From: Pseudopedobacter sp035496935
Lineage (GTDB): Bacteria; Bacteroidota; Bacteroidia; Sphingobacteriales; Sphingobacteriaceae
NCBI GenBank assembly: GCA_035496935.1
Contig: DATJED010000028.1
Span: 124,001-188,000, forward strand
Reading direction: 5' to 3'
DNA: 64,000 nt
The translations under genes and the position numbers were made by a program. Of the stretch, positions 1 to 9,451 are shown in pieces (position 1 is the first letter of the stretch; each line of letters opens with the position of its first letter). The notes beneath the pieces are model-generated. The model made no database searches and was not told the DNA's origin. It saw only the letters and a program-made list of their open reading frames with translations.

Positions 1-372
1 GCCTTTTGAAAATGTTTTCTCAGTTTTTACAAACCCCAATTTTTCGTAGAACCCAGTAGCACTAAGTCTGGCATTACACCAAACTTTTCCAATGTGTTTT
101 TCTTTGGCATAATTCAAAACATAATTTATCATTTTACTGCCCAAACCTAACCGTTGATATTTTTTATCGGTAGCCAGTTTGCGAAATTGAAGTTTGTTAT
201 TGTCCTCGAAAAGAGAAACTACGGTTGCCAGTTTGTTCTGGTAAAACAAACCTAAATGTATTCCCAGATTATCTTCTGGAAGTTTAATGGCTTCAATCGG
301 TAAATCCGGATAAAGCTCTTTTTGCCTTAATTTCCAAGTGAGCTCTTGGGTTATCTGTTCAATATCATTCAT
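1..372 (-). CDS. GNAT family N-acetyltransferase, C-terminal part cut by the window edge
   Basis: The minus strand reads MNDIEQITQELTWKLRQKEL from an ATG at 372 and stays open to base 1, so the protein is at least 124 residues and its C-terminus is missing. The acetyl-CoA binding signature of the GNAT fold is visible as QRLGLGSKM near residues 76-84, and the late motif SATGFYEKLGFVKT (near 104-117) is the usual end of the fold, so only a short tail is likely lost. These enzymes move an acetyl group from acetyl-CoA to an amine; the substrate cannot be told from the sequence. It is divergent from the GH2 gene. Confidence 0.85.
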   Translation of the reverse strand, partial: MNDIEQITQELTWKLRQKELYPDLPIEAIKLPEDNLGIHLGLFYQNKLATVVSLFEDNNKLQFRKLATDKKYQRLGLGSKMINYVLNYAKEKHIGKVWCNARLSATGFYEKLGFVKTEKTFSKG

Positions 373-492
373 CGTATTACAACCAAAAACAAACAAAAAT
401 ACAAAATGCAGATAAATGCAATAGGTAGCTAGGTTAGTTTATAATTGAGACAAGCGCTATTTTAACATAAATATATATAAAACAATGAAGTT

Positions 493-533
493 TGCTAAAA
501 CGTTTAACTATTTATATCTTCGGAGCGTTTAAC
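493..533 (+). promoter_or_regulatory. Candidate operator region upstream of the GH2 gene
   Basis: TGCTAAAACGTTT at 493-505 is followed by a second CGTTTAAC at 526-533 (the first CGTTTAAC is 501-508), a direct repeat with 25-base spacing. The core AAACGTTT is a perfect palindrome of the kind bound by LacI-family repressors. The same 13-mer sits upstream of the GH78 gene at 8234-8246. Function is inferred. Confidence 0.45.
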
Positions 534-560
534 CTAATAGTGAATCAATTATTACTTAAA

Positions 561-2795
561 ATGAATATTAAGAAACTTTTAGTATTTGCCTTCCTTGCGG
601 TACCTTTTTTTTCGGATGCGCAACAACAATGGCAACCAAAGCAAGCGGTTTTGATGACCGAATTTGCTAAAGATGTAAATCCAGAAAATGTTTTACCAGA
701 ATATCCTCGTCCGCAATTGGTTAGGGAAAAATGGATGAATTTAAATGGACTTTGGCAATATCAACCGGCGATTGATAAAAATGAGGCCTTGCCAAAAGGA
801 AGTTTGTCGAGTGCTATTTTGGTGCCTTTCCCAGTTGAGTCCGCACTTTCAGGTGTAATGGAACACCATGAAACTATTTGGTATAAACGTAGCTTTACAG
901 TTCCATCCAATTGGAAAAAACAGCGAGTATTGTTGCATTTCGGAGCAGTAGATTACCAAGCAGATGTGTTTGTGAACGGAAAAAAAGTTGGTTCACACAC
1001 CGGCGGATACGATCCCTTTAGTTTCGATGTAACATCGGCTCTAAATAAAAAAGGGAAGCAAGAAATAGCGGTAAAGGTATATGACCCCACTGATAAAGGC
1101 GGTTTTCCAAGGGGAAAACAAAGCTTATATCCGCAAGGTATTATGTACACCTCTGTAACAGGTATTTGGCAAACGGTATGGTTAGAGCCGGTTGCTCAAG
1201 CTCATGTCGATAACATCAAAATAGTTCCCGATGTTGATAAATCTGAGTTAAGGCTAACGGTTAACAGTGCGGATAAATCCGACAATTTAATAGCCGAAAT
1301 AACAGTAAAGGATGGAGCTAATGTTGTTCAACGTTTCTCCGGAAAAGCAAATACTGAGTTGTTAGTTCCTATTAAAGATGCCAAACTTTGGTCTCCGACG
1401 GATCCTTTTTTATACGATTTAGAAATAGTTTTAAAAGATAGAAACAAAGTAGCAGATGTTGTTTCTAGTTATTTTGGGATGCGGAAAATAGCTATCGGCG
1501 AAGAGGACGGTTTCAAGAAAATGTTCCTAAACAATAAATTCCTTTTTCAAATGGGACCCTTAGATCAAGGTTTTTGGCCCGACGGTATTTATACCGCTCC
1601 AACAGACGAAGCTTTGCGCTATGATTTGGAAATGATTAAGAAACTTGGTTTCAATATGGTGAGGAAACATATTAAGGTGGAACCCCAACGTTGGTATTAC
1701 TGGGCAGATAAGTTAGGGATTATGGTATGGCAGGACATGCCATCGGCCAATTCTTATACAGAACATCCGGTAAAGCTTGATGAGGAAGCTTTCTCGTCTG
1801 AACTGGAGAAAATGATAGAGACCCACTGGAATTCACCAAGTATTATCAGCTGGGTGGTTTTTAACGAAGGACAGGGGCAGCACAATACACCCGAGTTGGT
1901 GAGCAAAGTTAAGAACTTAGATCCGAGTCGTTTAGTAAACCAAGGTAGCGGGTGGTCTCATTTTGGTGTAGGAGATGTTTTGGATGTTCATAGCTATCCG
2001 CCACCGTCGGTTGGAAACAGTAAAACTCAAACCTTAGCTTGTGGAGAGTACGGTGGGATAGGTTATATTATCCCGGGACATACCTGGAAAATTGGGCCTA
2101 CGTATGTGATGATTGATAATGATGAAGAGTACAATAATTTATACGATAGTTTTTCTACCGATTTAACTTTGTTTAAAACCAATCAAGGTTTAAGCGCTGC
2201 TGTTTATACAGAAATTACCGATGTTGAGATAGAGCTTAACGGTTTGATTACTTATGATAGAAAAGTTGTTAAAGGTGATATCAATAAAATTACAGCGGCC
2301 AATAAAAGAGCCATTAACGACAATATTTACTTAACTACTTTACTGCCAACATCCGAAAAAGAGGCTAGAGAATGGAAATATACGTTCAAAAATCCAGGCA
2401 ATAATTGGATGAAAAATCAGTTTTCGGATATATCTTGGAACAAAGGGTTGGGTGGTTTTGGTACCAAAGGAACTCCCGGAGCAATCATAAAAACTGAATG
2501 GAAGACGGATGATATATGGCTAAGACAAGAATTTACGTTAGGCGATTTATCGGATATAAACTTAGATGATGTGAAATTATACATTCATCATGATGATGAT
2601 TGCGAAGTTTATATCAACGGTGTTAAAGCTGTTGCTATTTCCAATTATACGGGGAATTATTCTTTAGTGGAAATAAGTAAAGAAAGCAAAGAAGCACTTA
2701 AAGCAAATGGCACAAACTTAATAGCAATACACTGTAAACAACGCGTTGGAGGTCAGTTTATTGATGCCGGTTTAAGTATTTTAACAAAAAAATAA
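561..2795 (+). CDS. Secreted glycoside hydrolase family 2 protein
   Basis: The start at 561 gives a clean signal peptide (MNIKKLLVFAFLAVPFFSDAQ); the frame is open upstream but that part overlaps the promoter region. The mature protein of about 744 residues has the GH2 order: N-terminal sugar-binding jelly roll (YKRSF, VNGKKVGSHTGGYDPF), an immunoglobulin-like domain, then a TIM barrel. The acid/base Glu is in VVFNEGQGQ (about residue 436) and the nucleophile Glu in CGEYGG (about 496). A further jelly-roll-like segment follows (IHHDDDCEVYINGVKA). GH2 covers beta-galactosidase, beta-glucuronidase and beta-mannosidase activities; the exact one is not readable here. It lies 23 bases before the GH127 gene, so co-transcription is likely. 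Together with GH127 and GH78 it suits pectin side-chain breakdown. Confidence 0.9.
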   Translation: MNIKKLLVFAFLAVPFFSDAQQQWQPKQAVLMTEFAKDVNPENVLPEYPRPQLVREKWMNLNGLWQYQPAIDKNEALPKGSLSSAILVPFPVESALSGVMEHHETIWYKRSFTVPSNWKKQRVLLHFGAVDYQADVFVNGKKVGSHTGGYDPFSFDVTSALNKKGKQEIAVKVYDPTDKGGFPRGKQSLYPQGIMYTSVTGIWQTVWLEPVAQAHVDNIKIVPDVDKSELRLTVNSADKSDNLIAEITVKDGANVVQRFSGKANTELLVPIKDAKLWSPTDPFLYDLEIVLKDRNKVADVVSSYFGMRKIAIGEEDGFKKMFLNNKFLFQMGPLDQGFWPDGIYTAPTDEALRYDLEMIKKLGFNMVRKHIKVEPQRWYYWADKLGIMVWQDMPSANSYTEHPVKLDEEAFSSELEKMIETHWNSPSIISWVVFNEGQGQHNTPELVSKVKNLDPSRLVNQGSGWSHFGVGDVLDVHSYPPPSVGNSKTQTLACGEYGGIGYIIPGHTWKIGPTYVMIDNDEEYNNLYDSFSTDLTLFKTNQGLSAAVYTEITDVEIELNGLITYDRKVVKGDINKITAANKRAINDNIYLTTLLPTSEKEAREWKYTFKNPGNNWMKNQFSDISWNKGLGGFGTKGTPGAIIKTEWKTDDIWLRQEFTLGDLSDINLDDVKLYIHHDDDCEVYINGVKAVAISNYTGNYSLVEISKESKEALKANGTNLIAIHCKQRVGGQFIDAGLSILTKK

Positions 2796-2818
2796 TCAAT
2801 TATTAAGCTAATTAGGAT

Positions 2819-5374
2819 ATGTGTTCAGTTTTTCGACGGCTAAGAGGCTTAACTAAAAATATCTTGAGAGTCTCGTTTGCGATACTTAGCGCAATGTTTA
2901 CGCAATGTGCGCAAGGCCAGGTAAAGATTGCTTCTCCGTATGCTTTTTCAAGAGCACCGTTGTTAAAACAAGCCGACATAGCTTTGCCACTAGGAAGCGT
3001 AAAAGCTAAAGGTTGGCTATTAAAGCAGTTAAAATTACAAGCTGATGGTTTTACAGGTCATGCAGAAGAACTATATCCAGAAGCTGAAAATTTGGGCTCA
3101 CAATCTGATTGGTTGGGAGGTAATGGAAACAGTTGGGAAAGGGTACCTTATTACCTTAAAGGATTGGTTGCGTTAGCTTATACGCTTAATGATCCTGCAT
3201 TGATCGAAAAATCACAAAAATGGATAGACTGGACACTTAACAATCAACAGGAAAACGGGTTGTTTGGTCCTGCAAAAATGGACGACTGTTGGCCAAGAAT
3301 GCCCATGTTATATGCTTTACAGTCGTATTACGAAGCAACACAAGATAAACGTGTTTTGCCTTTTATGGCAAAATATTTTAAATACCAGTTAGAAAAACTG
3401 CCGTCGAAACCGTTGTACGAGTGGAGTAAATCAAGAGCAGGCGATAATATTGAAGTTGTGCTTTGGCTGTACAACAAAACTGGTGACAAGTATCTCCTCG
3501 AACTTGCCGATTTGTTAGAAAAGCAAGCCTATCCTTGGAGAAATATTTATACCAATAATCAGTTTTATTATTTTGGAGATGATTTCCATACTAAACATGC
3601 GGTAAGTGTTGGTCAGGCCTTAAAATTTCCAGCTTTATGCTATTTAAAAAGTGGCAATGAAACAGATAAGGTGGCATTTCAAAAAGGGATAACCAACCTC
3701 GTACGTGACCATGGACAGCCAACAGGGATTGCTTCTGGAACTGAGTTTTTAGCAGGACGTAGTAGTATACAAGGAGTAGAAACTTGCACCGTTGTAGAGT
3801 GGATGCAGAGTTTGGAGACTGCCGCAAGAATCATCGAAGATGCATCTATCGGAGACCGTTTAGAAAAAATTGCCTTTAATCAGTTACCAGCACAATTTAG
3901 TAAGGATTTGAAAGAACATTTTTACTATACCCAACCTAATCAGGTGCGTAGTAAATATGGCCATAACGGCTTTGATGAAGATTATCCGGAAGGGTTATTA
4001 TTGAGCCCTTATTCAGGAATGGGCTGTTGCCGTTATAATATGCATATGGGCTGGCCTTATTTTGTGAAGAATAGTTGGACGGCAAGTCCTGATGGTGGCT
4101 TGTCGTTAATTGCTTATTCGCCAACTGAAGTGAATGCCGTTGTTGCCGGCGATGTGCCTATCAGGATAGAAGAAGAAACGAATTATCCATTTGACGAGCA
4201 AATTAAACTTAAAATTTCATTAAATAAATCAACAGAATTTCCTTTACGGTTGAGGATTCCGACTTGGTGTAAAAACCCGGTTATTAAAATAAACGGAAAA
4301 GATTATGGGAAAATCTCAACGGGTGAGATTTTGAAAATAAACAGACGCTGGAAAAATAAGGATGAAGTTTTGATCAATTTTCCGATGGAATTAAATATTG
4401 TGCAACAGGTAAATAATTCTGTGAGTGTAGAAAGAGGACCGATGGTTTACGCCTTGCAAATAGCCAATAAGTATGAAGCAGTAAAATCGCATCCTGTAAA
4501 AGGTTTTTATGACTATGAAATCACGCCAACAGAACCTTGGAACTACGGTTTATTACTTGATAACAGCGATTTGGCAAAGCAAATTATAGTAAAGAAATAT
4601 AAAATGCCGGAGAATCCGTTTGAGCCGGCTACAACACCCATACGCTTGTTGGTAAAAGCTAAACAAATCCCAGATTGGAAAATGGCTTACAATGGCATTT
4701 TAGCATTTGAAGTGCCTTATTCCCCGGTGTCTTCTTCTGAACCAGTTGTAGAAGTAACTTTAATTCCCAGTGGGGCAGAGAAATTAAGAATTTCGTGTTT
4801 CCCGGTGATAGGCGAGGAGCAAGATAAAGTCAAGGCTTTTACAGCGAATTTTGATGATGGAAAAATGGATGGCTGGGTGTTTTATGGTGGTGGTTGGTTT
4901 GTAAAGGATGGTGCTATTTCGGCAGCATCAAATAAAGGTTCGTGGGGTGCTGGTATTCATGGTTCAAAAATAATTGCGGCTGCGGTAAAGGTTGAGGATT
5001 TTGTTTTAGAAACAGATATAAAACCGGGCATGGTTGGTAATGCAGGTGTTGTTTTTAGGGTAAGCAATCCTTCTATCGGACCCGATCTTTATGAGGGATA
5101 TTACGTAGGCATTAATACGGTATTAAATAGGATTGAAATTGGCAAATCGATCAATGAAACTTATGTTTTACTAGCCTCAAGTCCTTTGAAGGTTCAAGGA
5201 GATAAAACTTATCGTTTAAAGGTCACGGCAAAAGGTAATGCCATAGCTGTTTCTATTGACGGCGCTAAGTCGATTGTTTCCGTAAAGGACAATGATTTTA
5301 AAAGCGGATCTATCGGGCTAAGAAGTTTTGACGGATTACCTACTTACGATAACTTGTCTATTAAATCATTATAA
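2819..5374 (+). CDS. GH127-like beta-L-arabinofuranosidase (DUF1680 family) with C-terminal lectin-like domain
   Basis: This 851-residue secreted protein begins with a hydrophobic leader ending near CAQGQ. The opening LPLGSVKAKGWLLKQL and the alpha/alpha barrel are typical of the DUF1680/GH127 family. The zinc-thiolate site of the family is intact: Glu321 and Cys323 in VETCTVVE and Cys403-Cys404 in GCCRYN, where the first cysteine of the pair is the nucleophile in characterised GH127 enzymes. From about residue 670 an additional domain appears (FDDGKMDGWVFYGGGW and IGLRSFDGLPTYDN), resembling laminin-G/DUF1080 carbohydrate-binding folds; this adds about 190 residues to the usual length. The family releases L-arabinofuranose and related sugars from plant glycans. 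It follows the GH2 gene and ends at a strong bidirectional terminator. Confidence 0.88.
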   Translation: MCSVFRRLRGLTKNILRVSFAILSAMFTQCAQGQVKIASPYAFSRAPLLKQADIALPLGSVKAKGWLLKQLKLQADGFTGHAEELYPEAENLGSQSDWLGGNGNSWERVPYYLKGLVALAYTLNDPALIEKSQKWIDWTLNNQQENGLFGPAKMDDCWPRMPMLYALQSYYEATQDKRVLPFMAKYFKYQLEKLPSKPLYEWSKSRAGDNIEVVLWLYNKTGDKYLLELADLLEKQAYPWRNIYTNNQFYYFGDDFHTKHAVSVGQALKFPALCYLKSGNETDKVAFQKGITNLVRDHGQPTGIASGTEFLAGRSSIQGVETCTVVEWMQSLETAARIIEDASIGDRLEKIAFNQLPAQFSKDLKEHFYYTQPNQVRSKYGHNGFDEDYPEGLLLSPYSGMGCCRYNMHMGWPYFVKNSWTASPDGGLSLIAYSPTEVNAVVAGDVPIRIEEETNYPFDEQIKLKISLNKSTEFPLRLRIPTWCKNPVIKINGKDYGKISTGEILKINRRWKNKDEVLINFPMELNIVQQVNNSVSVERGPMVYALQIANKYEAVKSHPVKGFYDYEITPTEPWNYGLLLDNSDLAKQIIVKKYKMPENPFEPATTPIRLLVKAKQIPDWKMAYNGILAFEVPYSPVSSSEPVVEVTLIPSGAEKLRISCFPVIGEEQDKVKAFTANFDDGKMDGWVFYGGGWFVKDGAISAASNKGSWGAGIHGSKIIAAAVKVEDFVLETDIKPGMVGNAGVVFRVSNPSIGPDLYEGYYVGINTVLNRIEIGKSINETYVLLASSPLKVQGDKTYRLKVTAKGNAIAVSIDGAKSIVSVKDNDFKSGSIGLRSFDGLPTYDNLSIKSL

Positions 5375-5393
5375 TTCAATACCATATAGGTGA

Positions 5394-5437
5394 GTAAAAA
5401 ACAAACCATCGGCACACGGCGATGGTTTGTTTTTTAC
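5394..5437. terminator. Bidirectional terminator between GH127 and GH78 genes
   Basis: An 18-base perfect inverted repeat (arms 5394-5411 and 5420-5437, core AAACCATCG/CGATGGTTT) has a run of six A on the left and six T on the right, so it can end transcription of both convergent genes. Confidence 0.9.
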
Positions 5438-5518
5438 TACTTATTTTGATAACAGCCTGTCGTAACAGCCATGTTATAGGTTATCATCTACTTCATAGAG
5501 AACTTTCGCCCTAAATAC

Positions 5519-8161
5519 TTAGTATTTACATTCGAAATGGTAACTGCCTGATCCAACTTCTTTTTTATCGCTATTTGGGAGTAAAATACTGGCATTGCTG
5601 TTAGGTGGAACTATCACGTCAAGTTTAAACACACCGTCCACAATTGCCCATGATGACTTTACCTTGCCATAAACCGTTTCAAGTTCCCCTGATGCACTTG
5701 TTATTCCGCCACCAGGTTTAGGAGCAATTAGTATAAATTTGTAACCAGGATTTTCTGCAACCGGTGTTATACCTACTATGTTCTTATACATCCAATCCCC
5801 AATAGCTCCGTAAGCATAATGATTGAACGAGTTCATAGATGGAACTTGGAAGCTACCGTCCGGTTTAATACCATCCCATCTTTCCCAAATAGTGGTAGCG
5901 CCCATTTTTACCGGATACAACCATGACGGATAATGCTCCTGCATCAATAAATCAAAGGCTACATTGTTATAGCCAAATCGGCTAAGTACATGGCATAAAT
6001 ACGGAGTACCCAAAAATCCTGTTGTTAGATGGTTCCCGTACGATCTTATATTTTGGACCAAACGTTCTGCAGCTTGTGCTCGCAGATTTTCTGGTAACAT
6101 ATCAAATTGTAGAGCAAGTACATACGCTGTTTGTGTTCCGGAAACAAGCTTGCCATTTGGTGTCATATACTCGTTCATAAATGCTGTTTTAATATTTTCC
6201 AGCAAATTGCTATATTTTTTAACATCATCTTTTTTGCCCAATACTTCTGCTGCGTTTATAAGCAATTGCGTAGAATGACCATAAAACGTTTGCGCAATCA
6301 TATATTTGTCTGTAACGGCCGCTCGGCCATCGTTGTCATCATCCGGACGGTAAAACAACCAGTCGCCAAAATGAGATCCGCTGTTCCAGAGGTTGTTCTT
6401 AGCCACAGAAGAAACATAATCTACCCATCCTTTCATACTGGCATATTGCGATTCCAGTATGCCTTTATCACCATATGACACATACATATCCCAAGGGATA
6501 ATGGTCGCTACATCTGCCCATCCTGCGGAACCACTTTCTCCCTTAGACAACACGTTGGGTACCACATAAGGGATACTGCCATTCGGGAGTTGATCTGCCT
6601 TAACATCTTTCAGCCATTTAGTGAAAAAGCCAGATACATCCATATTATAGGCTGCTGTTTTTGCAAATGCCTGTGCGTCTCCTGTCCATCCCAAACGTTC
6701 ATCGCGTTGCGGGCAATCAGTTGGTACATCTACAAAATTGCCTTTCTGGCCCCATACGATATTGTGCTGTAGTTTATTTAGTAGTTCATTTGAGGTGCTG
6801 AAAGTACCTGTTGGCTTCATATCTGAATATAAAGCCACCGCAGTTAAGGCATCCGGAGTGAGTTCTCCGGGGTAACCGTCTATTTTTACGTATCTAAAAC
6901 CCTGAAAAGTAAAATGTGGCTCGAACATTTGCTCGTTTGTACCTTTTAGGATATAGTTGTTTTGTTGTTTGGCAGAACGTAAGTTATCTGTGTAAAAGTT
7001 GCCAAATTTGTCGAGCACTTCCGCATGGCTAATCGTAATTTTTGTACCCGGAGCTCCTTTCGCTTTCAACATTACCCAACCTACTAGGTTTTGACCGAAA
7101 TCTACCACGGTCTCGCCTTTAGGTGTTTTAAAAATCTTTAAAGGTTTAAATTCTTCATGTTTTGTAACTGGAGGACCGCTCATACCAACAAGTTTTTCAT
7201 TTCCTCGCTCCAGTATTCTCACATTTTTCCAAGAGTCGTTTTCCTGAAAGTCTGCGTTACTCCAACCCGGTATTTCCAGTCTTGCATCATAGGTCTCGCC
7301 ATCGTAAATATTCGATGCCAGAATTGGACCATTGTGTGTTTTCCAGCTTTCATCGCTATTTATAACTTCTGATGTGCCGTCTGTATATTTGACTTCCAGT
7401 TGAAGCAACAAGGCCCTAGTATCGCCATAAAATTTCTGCTGATTACCGAAACCAATTCTTCCCTTGTACCAACCATCACCCAAAACGGCTCCAATTGCAT
7501 TTGAGCCTCTTTTTAAGGATTCCGTAACATCGTAAACCTGATACTGTATATGGTCGCGATAGCTGGTCCATCCCGGTGATAGGTATTGATTGCCTAATCG
7601 GTTGCCGTTAATATATGCTTCATATATTCCTTTCGCTGTAACAAATACTGTTGCAGATTGAATTTTCTTTTTAAGCTCAAACGCTTTTCTAAACAGTGGA
7701 CTCGCTAAAGCCGTATCCGGTCCATCAACGGTAATCCATTTTGCCGACCAATCTTCAGGTTTTAACCCAGTTTGAAAATACTGTGCCGGAGACCAGGAAG
7801 ATAAATTGCCATGATTATCTTTTACCCTGACCTGCCAATAATATTTTGTTTTTGAAGATAGTTTAGGGCCGTTATAGGAAACTAAAACCGACTGGTCTCC
7901 GGTTTTATTTGTATTCCATAAACTCTTTCCACGAGGTGAACCGCTGGTCAACTTAATCTCGTAATTAACTTGCTGGGTATTTTTAACTAAAGATTTGATT
8001 TTCCAGCTAAAACGTGGATTAGGATTGTCAACACTTAAAGGGTTGGTCTGATGTTCAACCGTTAGGTCGTAAACTGAAACTGCTTGTGCAAATGAAATTT
8101 TAGTAAAAGCGAAAAGTGAGAAAAGACTTAACGCAACTAATTTGTTGATCTGTTTATTCAT
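5519..8161 (-). CDS. Secreted GH78 alpha-L-rhamnosidase
   Basis: The ATG at 8161 gives a signal peptide (MNKQINKLVALSLFSLFAF, cut near FAQA); a longer open frame begins 60 bases upstream but lacks a signal at its start. The 880-residue product has the GH78 layout: an N-terminal Fn3-like domain (DLTVEHQTNPLSVDNPNPRF), two beta-sandwich domains, then an alpha/alpha barrel with the hallmark VPTDCPQRDERLGWTGDA, then WADVATIIPW, and the catalytic-base region TTIWERWDG (Glu about 760). It inverts and releases terminal L-rhamnose from pectic or other plant glycans, probably in the periplasm or at the surface. It converges on GH127 and shares the upstream 13-mer TGCTAAAACGTTT with the GH2 gene, which suggests one regulator. 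Confidence 0.93.
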   Translation of the reverse strand: MNKQINKLVALSLFSLFAFTKISFAQAVSVYDLTVEHQTNPLSVDNPNPRFSWKIKSLVKNTQQVNYEIKLTSGSPRGKSLWNTNKTGDQSVLVSYNGPKLSSKTKYYWQVRVKDNHGNLSSWSPAQYFQTGLKPEDWSAKWITVDGPDTALASPLFRKAFELKKKIQSATVFVTAKGIYEAYINGNRLGNQYLSPGWTSYRDHIQYQVYDVTESLKRGSNAIGAVLGDGWYKGRIGFGNQQKFYGDTRALLLQLEVKYTDGTSEVINSDESWKTHNGPILASNIYDGETYDARLEIPGWSNADFQENDSWKNVRILERGNEKLVGMSGPPVTKHEEFKPLKIFKTPKGETVVDFGQNLVGWVMLKAKGAPGTKITISHAEVLDKFGNFYTDNLRSAKQQNNYILKGTNEQMFEPHFTFQGFRYVKIDGYPGELTPDALTAVALYSDMKPTGTFSTSNELLNKLQHNIVWGQKGNFVDVPTDCPQRDERLGWTGDAQAFAKTAAYNMDVSGFFTKWLKDVKADQLPNGSIPYVVPNVLSKGESGSAGWADVATIIPWDMYVSYGDKGILESQYASMKGWVDYVSSVAKNNLWNSGSHFGDWLFYRPDDDNDGRAAVTDKYMIAQTFYGHSTQLLINAAEVLGKKDDVKKYSNLLENIKTAFMNEYMTPNGKLVSGTQTAYVLALQFDMLPENLRAQAAERLVQNIRSYGNHLTTGFLGTPYLCHVLSRFGYNNVAFDLLMQEHYPSWLYPVKMGATTIWERWDGIKPDGSFQVPSMNSFNHYAYGAIGDWMYKNIVGITPVAENPGYKFILIAPKPGGGITSASGELETVYGKVKSSWAIVDGVFKLDVIVPPNSNASILLPNSDKKEVGSGSYHFECKY

Positions 8162-8233
8162 TATAAGGAAATTGATAATTGGTTCTCGCAAGATAGAAAA
8201 TAAATTTACAATCACTGTCATGTCCCGTCTGTA

Positions 8234-8246
8234 TGCTAAAACGTTT
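8234..8246 (-). promoter_or_regulatory. Candidate operator upstream of the GH78 gene
   Basis: TGCTAAAACGTTT, identical over 13 bases to 493-505, lies about 75 bases before the GH78 start. AAAACGTTTT (8238-8247) is a perfect 10-base palindrome centred on CG, a LacI-type operator shape. Role inferred from identity and position. Confidence 0.45.
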
Positions 8247-8427
8247 TCTTTCGTGTTAAAAGGCGTAATTCCACTTTTTGGGATTCGAGATAGCTAACCC
8301 AAAAATTATGAAAAAAACTACCCTGTGGATAGGGGACGCCGGATGGGCATTAGCAAACGTTTCGGTTGAAGGACAGTTGAAGCGAAAGAACCTTAATTTT
8401 AAAATACTTTTTGCAGTCTCTTGCTGA

Positions 8428-8622
8428 ACAGCTTGTACAGTTTTAAAGGAAAAGTCCCACTTAAAAGGAGATTCTTTAGTCCGTACCAGCATTAGCGAAC
8501 AGTGGGAATTGAAGAAGCATTGGAAGAACAGTGCTTACCTGTTCAAGGACAGCAACAGCTTACAGACCATACTGACTAAAAGAGATGCCCCATTCCGGTG
8601 GCAAGCCGACAGTGGATTATCT
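8428..8622 (+). pseudogene. Possible gene remnant before the imuA promoter
   Basis: The plus strand is open for 65 codons after a TGA at 8425, without a start codon, and reads protein-like sequence (SEQWELKKHWKNSAYLFKD, then RDAPFRWQADSGL). The rest of the 8247-8627 gap shows no convincing gene. I do not recognise the family. It may be the truncated end of a gene removed when the imu cassette or the glycosidases arrived; it could also be chance. Confidence 0.3.
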
Positions 8623-8627
8623 TTTTT

Positions 8628-8653
8628 TACTAATATTTTTAGTATTATATTTG
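8628..8653 (+). promoter_or_regulatory. imuA promoter with palindromic operator candidate
   Basis: A 17-base inverted repeat TACTAATATTTTTAGTA (6-base arms, 8628-8644) lies immediately before a perfect Bacteroidota -7 box TATATTTG (8646-8653). A protein bound here would cover the region between the -33 and -7 boxes. imuA starts at 8708. An SOS-type repressor is the natural candidate, but no lexA-like gene is next to the cassette here. Confidence 0.55.
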
Positions 8654-8707
8654 TAGTCCAATATATGATTTAGGGCAATTGATATAAAATTAAAGTGGGG
8701 GGTTATT

Positions 8708-9451
8708 ATGCAGGCTGCAAAAGAAAATATCATCACTCAGTTAAAAAAAGACATTTTGCGTTTGGAAGGTTTTAAATCACCAGCCAAGGGCAAGAAGTTG
8801 AATTTTGGTTTAGGGATGTTGGAAAGCGCTTTTCCTTATGGTGTATTTCCAGATGCTGCCGTACATGAATTTTTATGTGATGGGGAAGAAGATGCCGCTG
8901 CCACTAATGGCTTTTTAGCAACATTGCTCTCCATTTTAATGCAGAACGGACAATCCTGTATCTGGATCAGTCCTTTTCCTCAAGTATTTCCTCCGGCCTT
9001 AGAAAATTTTGGAATCCATCCGGATCGTGTCATTTTTATACAACTTCGTCGCGATAGAGATATTCTTTGGGCAATGGAAGAGGCCCTAAAGTGCAGTGGT
9101 TTAGTGGCTGTAGTTGCCGAATTGCAGGAACTTACCTTTGCCCAATCCAGGCGTTTACAATTAGCAGTAGAAAACAATCAAATTACAGGATTTGTGTTGC
9201 GTAAGGACAATAAAAAAATCAGCACCACAGCCTGTGTAGCTCGTTGGCGTATCAGCCATTTGCCCAGTTTTTCAGAAAAGGATTTGCCCGGCGTGGGTTT
9301 TCCGCAATGGCAGGTAGAATTGCTGAAAGTTAAAAACGGGCAACCGAGCATTTGGAAAGCCATCCATACACCAGAAGCCTTAGTGGTAAAAAGTTCAGAA
9401 ACAGACGGTGCACTTTTACCAGATTCATTAACCATTAAAACCGGAACCTGA
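8708..9451 (+). CDS. imuA: ImuA-like RecA-fold accessory protein of translesion mutagenesis
   Basis: This 247-residue protein is the first gene of a three-gene cassette with ImuB and DnaE2, which is the strongest evidence for its name. The sequence fits the ImuA group: a leader (FGLGMLESAFPYGVFPDAAVHEF) like the LGGGLPRGRLHEI region of RecA-like proteins, a core strand pair (SCIWISPF, HPDRVIFIQLRRDRDILWAMEEAL), and SGLVAVVAEL. The Walker A motif of RecA is degenerate (CDGEEDAAATNGF), as is common in this group, so ATP hydrolysis is doubtful. ImuA works with ImuB and DnaE2 in error-prone synthesis past DNA damage. Its stop overlaps the imuB start in TGATG. Confidence 0.85.
   Translation: MQAAKENIITQLKKDILRLEGFKSPAKGKKLNFGLGMLESAFPYGVFPDAAVHEFLCDGEEDAAATNGFLATLLSILMQNGQSCIWISPFPQVFPPALENFGIHPDRVIFIQLRRDRDILWAMEEALKCSGLVAVVAELQELTFAQSRRLQLAVENNQITGFVLRKDNKKISTTACVARWRISHLPSFSEKDLPGVGFPQWQVELLKVKNGQPSIWKAIHTPEALVVKSSETDGALLPDSLTIKTGT

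Noticed and set aside
8256..8492. Minus-strand frame of 78 codons
   Set aside because: Not protein-like, and the opposite strand has a better coding-like stretch.
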